This document shows positions 61,300 through 64,000 of a stretch of DNA of 64,000 bases, in pieces; position 1 is the stretch's first letter; each line of letters begins with the position of its first letter. Both the position numbers and the translations under genes were made by a program. The notes under the pieces were generated by a model. That model was given only the letters and a program-made list of their open reading frames with translations. It did not search any database and was not told the origin of the DNA. Source of the DNA: Diphasiastrum complanatum (Eukaryota; Streptophyta; Lycopodiopsida; Lycopodiales; Lycopodiaceae); NCBI GenBank assembly GCA_029204225.1, contig CM055094.1, positions 64,996,293 through 65,060,292 of the forward strand, read 5' to 3'.

Positions 61300-61540
61300 G
61301 GAGAGAGTTAGAATTAAAGTTAGAATCACTGTGTGACTGTAAGTGGGTCCTGTCAGTGGATAAGGATCAATTGGCCTTGCCACGAGGCAAGTCGACGGGA
61401 CACGCATCCCGCCAACGGCAACCTGGGTCATGCATGGGTTGCCTGAGTGAACAACTATATGTATAGTGTAATTTCATTTTGAGAAATACAGTTGCTATGC
61501 GAGCTTGCTGAGGAGAGTGATTTTCTGTCTGTGTTACTGT
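61300..61540 (+). mobile_element. Polypurine tract and start of element D 3' LTR
   Basis: TTAAGGGAGAGAG precedes GTTAGAATTAAAG at about 61307. The LTR seems to start TTA rather than TG, as in the element at 36585. Contains 'actatatgtatagtg' near 61456. Right end unknown. Confidence 0.5.
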
Positions 61541-61544
61541 GTAG

Positions 61545-62150
61545 CATGATTTGTGTTCCTATGCAAAGCAAATTCTAAGTCAATCTCACATAGTTGATAC
61601 TACCTATGTCGATCCTGCTACCTACTATGTAGAGGATCCAAATGCCAATGTTTATCAAGTAGAGGCGAGTTACTCCTATGAGATGGCACAGCCTGGATAT
61701 GACCCTAATCAAACTCTGTATCATCTACAACCAATAGCATATGCTGCGCAACCGATGCCAGTTTCACGTGGTTGCTTTGTGTGTGCGGGACGACATCCTA
61801 GCATTTGTTGCCCTAATAAATTACAATATCCACCTCTTTGTGACAACTGTGGCATAGAACACCATACCAAAGATTGTCCCTGTTAACTCTATCCAAGTAG
61901 AGACAATCCCAGCTAGGGTCATGACTAGAGCCCAACACAGGCAAGCTAGTGAAGTTGCAACAAGACGAACCAGTATGCCTCCGCCCGCTCCGTCCAGTGA
62001 TAGAACCACACCAATTGACTATCCTAATCTCAACGAGGAGATCCATCTGAGAGACAAATATCAAGAGCTCATCCATGAAGCTGATAATAAGCATGAGACT
62101 GCAATAGCTCCTAAAGATCAAACCCAAAATGACATTGTGAAAATGTAGTC
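61545..62150 (+). pseudogene. Gypsy-like gag C-terminal relic with two zinc knuckles
   Basis: A Tyr/Pro/Gln-rich frame (61551–61886) ends with CFVCAGRHPSICCP and CDNCGIEHHTKDCP, a double Cys/His cluster similar to the minus-strand gag at 9200–9600. A one-base shift at about 61878 leads into PVNSIQVETIPARVMTRAQH and a Pro-rich linker to 62148, the usual junction toward protease; no protease active site follows. Confidence 0.7.
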
Positions 62151-62204
62151 GAAATTTGGTCAAAAACCAAAATTTTTAACAAAGCCAAGTCATTTGCTTG
62201 ATTC

Positions 62205-62465
62205 TGAACTCAACTTCAGCCGAGCTGAATCTCGAACGTGCTTTAACCGAGTTTTTCAATCGATCACTCAACCAAATGTTCTACCCAAGGACTCCAATCG
62301 AGTGCTCTGACTGAGTGCTACAATCACATCGACTTCAGCTGAATATCTCGGTTGAGATCCCACCAAAGGGTCCAACCGAATATTTCAACCAAGGGATTCT
62401 AGCCGAAGAATCAATCAAAGGCACCAATCGAAAGACCAGTCAAATGAGTCATTAATCGAATGAAG
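62205..62465. repeat. Degenerate 'aaccgaa/atcgaa' repeat field
   Basis: About a dozen diverged copies of (a/t)(a/t)(c/t)cga(a/g) with spacing near 15–25 bp ('tccaaccgaata', 'ccaatcgaaaga'). It is the reverse complement of the motif at 10738–11100 and, like it, lies beside a multi-knuckle gag relic. Confidence 0.65.
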
Positions 62466-62930
62466 TCTCCCATTAGAGGAGTTCTTAATATCAAAAAGAC
62501 CCTTTGTAGAGATACTTTTATTTTTTTTCTTTAGTTTCGACCGTCACTAGGCCCAATCAAAATGCACAGATTTGAAATCTACGTAACGTAGTTCAAATTA
62601 ACTTAAAAAATAGAAATGCAATATAGAAAACTTTGAAATTTGTGTCCGGGCGGCATGGACGTATCCCATTGGTTTCTTTTTCCTGCCCGACATGTGCTAA
62701 TATGCCCGACCTCAATATCTCAAGTTAAATTTACTTTGCTATATTGGTTAAAATAATGAAATTTACTAACTATACTAGTTACAGTTATAGAAATATAGTA
62801 TGATAAAATATGGTATACGCAGTAACTGTGACTATGTTGGCATTCACATTAGATTAAATGTGATACAAAAAATTAAAATCAAGTAACATATTAGAGAGAT
62901 TTTTGGCGCCCAAGCTTTGAAAATAGCAAT
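62466..62930. other. Unassigned AT-rich stretch
   Basis: No feature recognised. 'ttttggcgcccaag' near 62902 lies just before the next frames. Confidence 0.4.
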
Positions 62931-63925
62931 GGCGAGGAGACCCAGATCTACAATCGATTCTGTGATTCTTTACAATGAGAAAGATGAAGCTGATAACTGG
63001 AAGCCAACAAAATATACGAAGAACTCATGGGTATTGCTGCATCCATCATCAAAAGGCAATTTTTGACAAAAGAAAAGAGCAAAAATGACCTACAAATCTT
63101 TTTGGAAAGCAAAAATTTTGGAGTTTAAGACTACCCCAGGAGGTCAATCGATATCAGAAGTCTTAGTGCAACATGTATATATGCATTCAGAAATCAAAGT
63201 ACATGATATCATCATGATCATCAAAAATGTAATTGTAAGTATATCAAAACATATGCACTCTACAACAATCATAGGTGATTTCCTTTATTGATGCTCTTCA
63301 GATTATGATTTAAATGCCTCAACATTGTTTTTTTCTTTCAGATTTATATCCATCATGCATAATTGAATGGGAGCCCACACAATCACTATCAGATGAGACT
63401 TTGTCAGATCTCATGGATCAAGGCTGGGATAGTAAAACAAATAATGACATAGAATGTAGGATTAAAAATTTCTCAATGATCTTTCGTTATCATATCGAAA
63501 AGCAAATGCTCAGTCTCACATTTAGCTATCAGAGATACAAGAAAATTGAAGGTACATGGCTACCACTGGATCAAGACTTTGAACTAAATGGTCACAAAAA
63601 CCGAATGGAGATAGGCATTATCTACAATGAGAAATATTTGACTATGGTTGAGGTGGAAGAGCACTGGAAGCTTAATTTTATCAGAACATAGCTCATGCTA
63701 TTACAAACCAATCTACCAACATATTTCAGATTTATCATCAACGGAAGACTCGTAAGTACTTTATGTTTATTGCCATTTCAAAATAGAACAAAATAAAAGA
63801 AAATGTCATCATTTACAATTGCACATTCATTAATATTTGCCATGTCACAGATGCGAAAAAGACAGGAGCTGATAACGTGCTGCAAAGATCTACCTACAAC
63901 AATCACCATTGTGGGAGAACAATAG
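62931..63925 (+). other. Unrecognised, possibly spliced gene
   Basis: Several protein-like frames separated by good splice signals: an ATG frame at 62931 (MARRPRSTIDSVILYNEKDE), overlapping frames to about 63232 with a strong donor gtaagtat, an acceptor after a pyrimidine tract (ttctttcag) near 63342, then 115 codons (CIIEWEPTQSLSDETLSDLM … FELNGHKNRMEIGIIYNEKY). A donor gtaagtac follows near 63751, an acceptor (gtcacag) near 63851, and a last piece RKRQELITCCKDLPTT with TAG near 63923. The phases of my first junction do not fit, so the model is incomplete. I do not recognise the protein; no retroelement motif is seen. Poly(A)-like aataaa follows. Confidence 0.4.
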
Positions 63926-63929
63926 TTTC

Positions 63930-63985
63930 AAATAAACTTTAGTAAAAATCTGTGTATACACCCTTTCATTCAATAAATGAAAGCC
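63930..63985 (+). terminator. Poly(A)-signal-like motifs
   Basis: AATAAA occurs near 63931 (caaataaac) and near 63974 (caataaatg), just after the stop of the unrecognised gene. Plant 3' ends are loosely defined, so this is suggestive only. Confidence 0.35.
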
Positions 63986-64000
63986 CAAGTTGGGCATCTG

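Noticed and set aside
61813-62163. 116-codon minus-strand frame
   Set aside because: Antisense to the gypsy-like gag relic, whose zinc knuckles on the plus strand explain the sequence.

Overview
This is repeat-dominated nuclear DNA from a land plant. It has no bacterial-style genes, no operons and no CRISPR array. The signs are one clearly conserved split gene with GT–AG introns, one intron above 10 kb, many decayed Ty1/copia and Ty3/gypsy (chromovirus-like) retrotransposons, long (CT)n tracts, and large stretches without any open frame. The intron size and repeat load suggest a large genome such as a fern or a gymnosperm; the exact lineage is an inference I cannot settle from the sequence alone.

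Layout. 1–4.1 kb: copia element A (gag, protease, integrase, broken RT, RNase H, start of 3' LTR). 4.1–9.2 kb: microsatellites, unassigned DNA, and a minus-strand copia LTR with primer-binding site (7.4–8.3 kb). 9.2–12.7 kb: minus-strand gypsy gag relic, a degenerate 'ggtcgaga' repeat field and a probable 1.1 kb LTR. 12.7–15.0 kb: decayed minus-strand protein-like frames of unknown family. 15.0–17.0 kb: a gutted copia element flanked by two copies of a ~0.5 kb LTR-like unit. 17.1–18.0 kb: (AT)n, (CATG)n and two very long (TC)n tracts. 18.0–21.0 kb: GC-richer unassigned DNA with a hairpin array and a tandem duplication. 21.0–22.5 kb: copia gag B. 22.5–27.3 kb: a composite with a copia 5' half and a gypsy 3' half. 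27.3–31.7 kb: gypsy and copia relics plus two terminal-inverted-repeat elements built from hairpin modules. 31.9–35.9 kb: minus-strand copia element interrupted by a plus-strand copia fragment, inserted into a ~170–190 bp tandem repeat. 36.6–38.3 kb: a small non-coding element with ~458 bp direct LTR-like ends. 38.98–51.63 kb: the host gene, a nucleotide-sugar transporter of the UGNT1 (UDP-N-acetylglucosamine transporter) type in seven exons; its 10.4 kb intron 5 holds a second copia/gypsy composite, a solo LTR and a third chromovirus tail. 51.6–56 kb: mostly unassigned. 56–57 kb: an LTR with a TATA box. 57.7–61.5 kb: copia element of the gag-B family with an in-frame integrase–RT deletion. 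61.5–62.5 kb: gypsy-like gag relic next to another degenerate repeat field. 62.9–64 kb: an unrecognised, possibly spliced gene that ends in polyadenylation-like signals.

How it fits together. The only gene I would call functional is the transporter; its reading frame is uninterrupted across all seven exons. Everything else coding is retroelement debris. The most unusual points are two independent same-polarity copia(5')/gypsy(3') composites, two related terminal-inverted-repeat elements filled with hairpin modules, and a tandem NAGNAG splice acceptor in the transporter.
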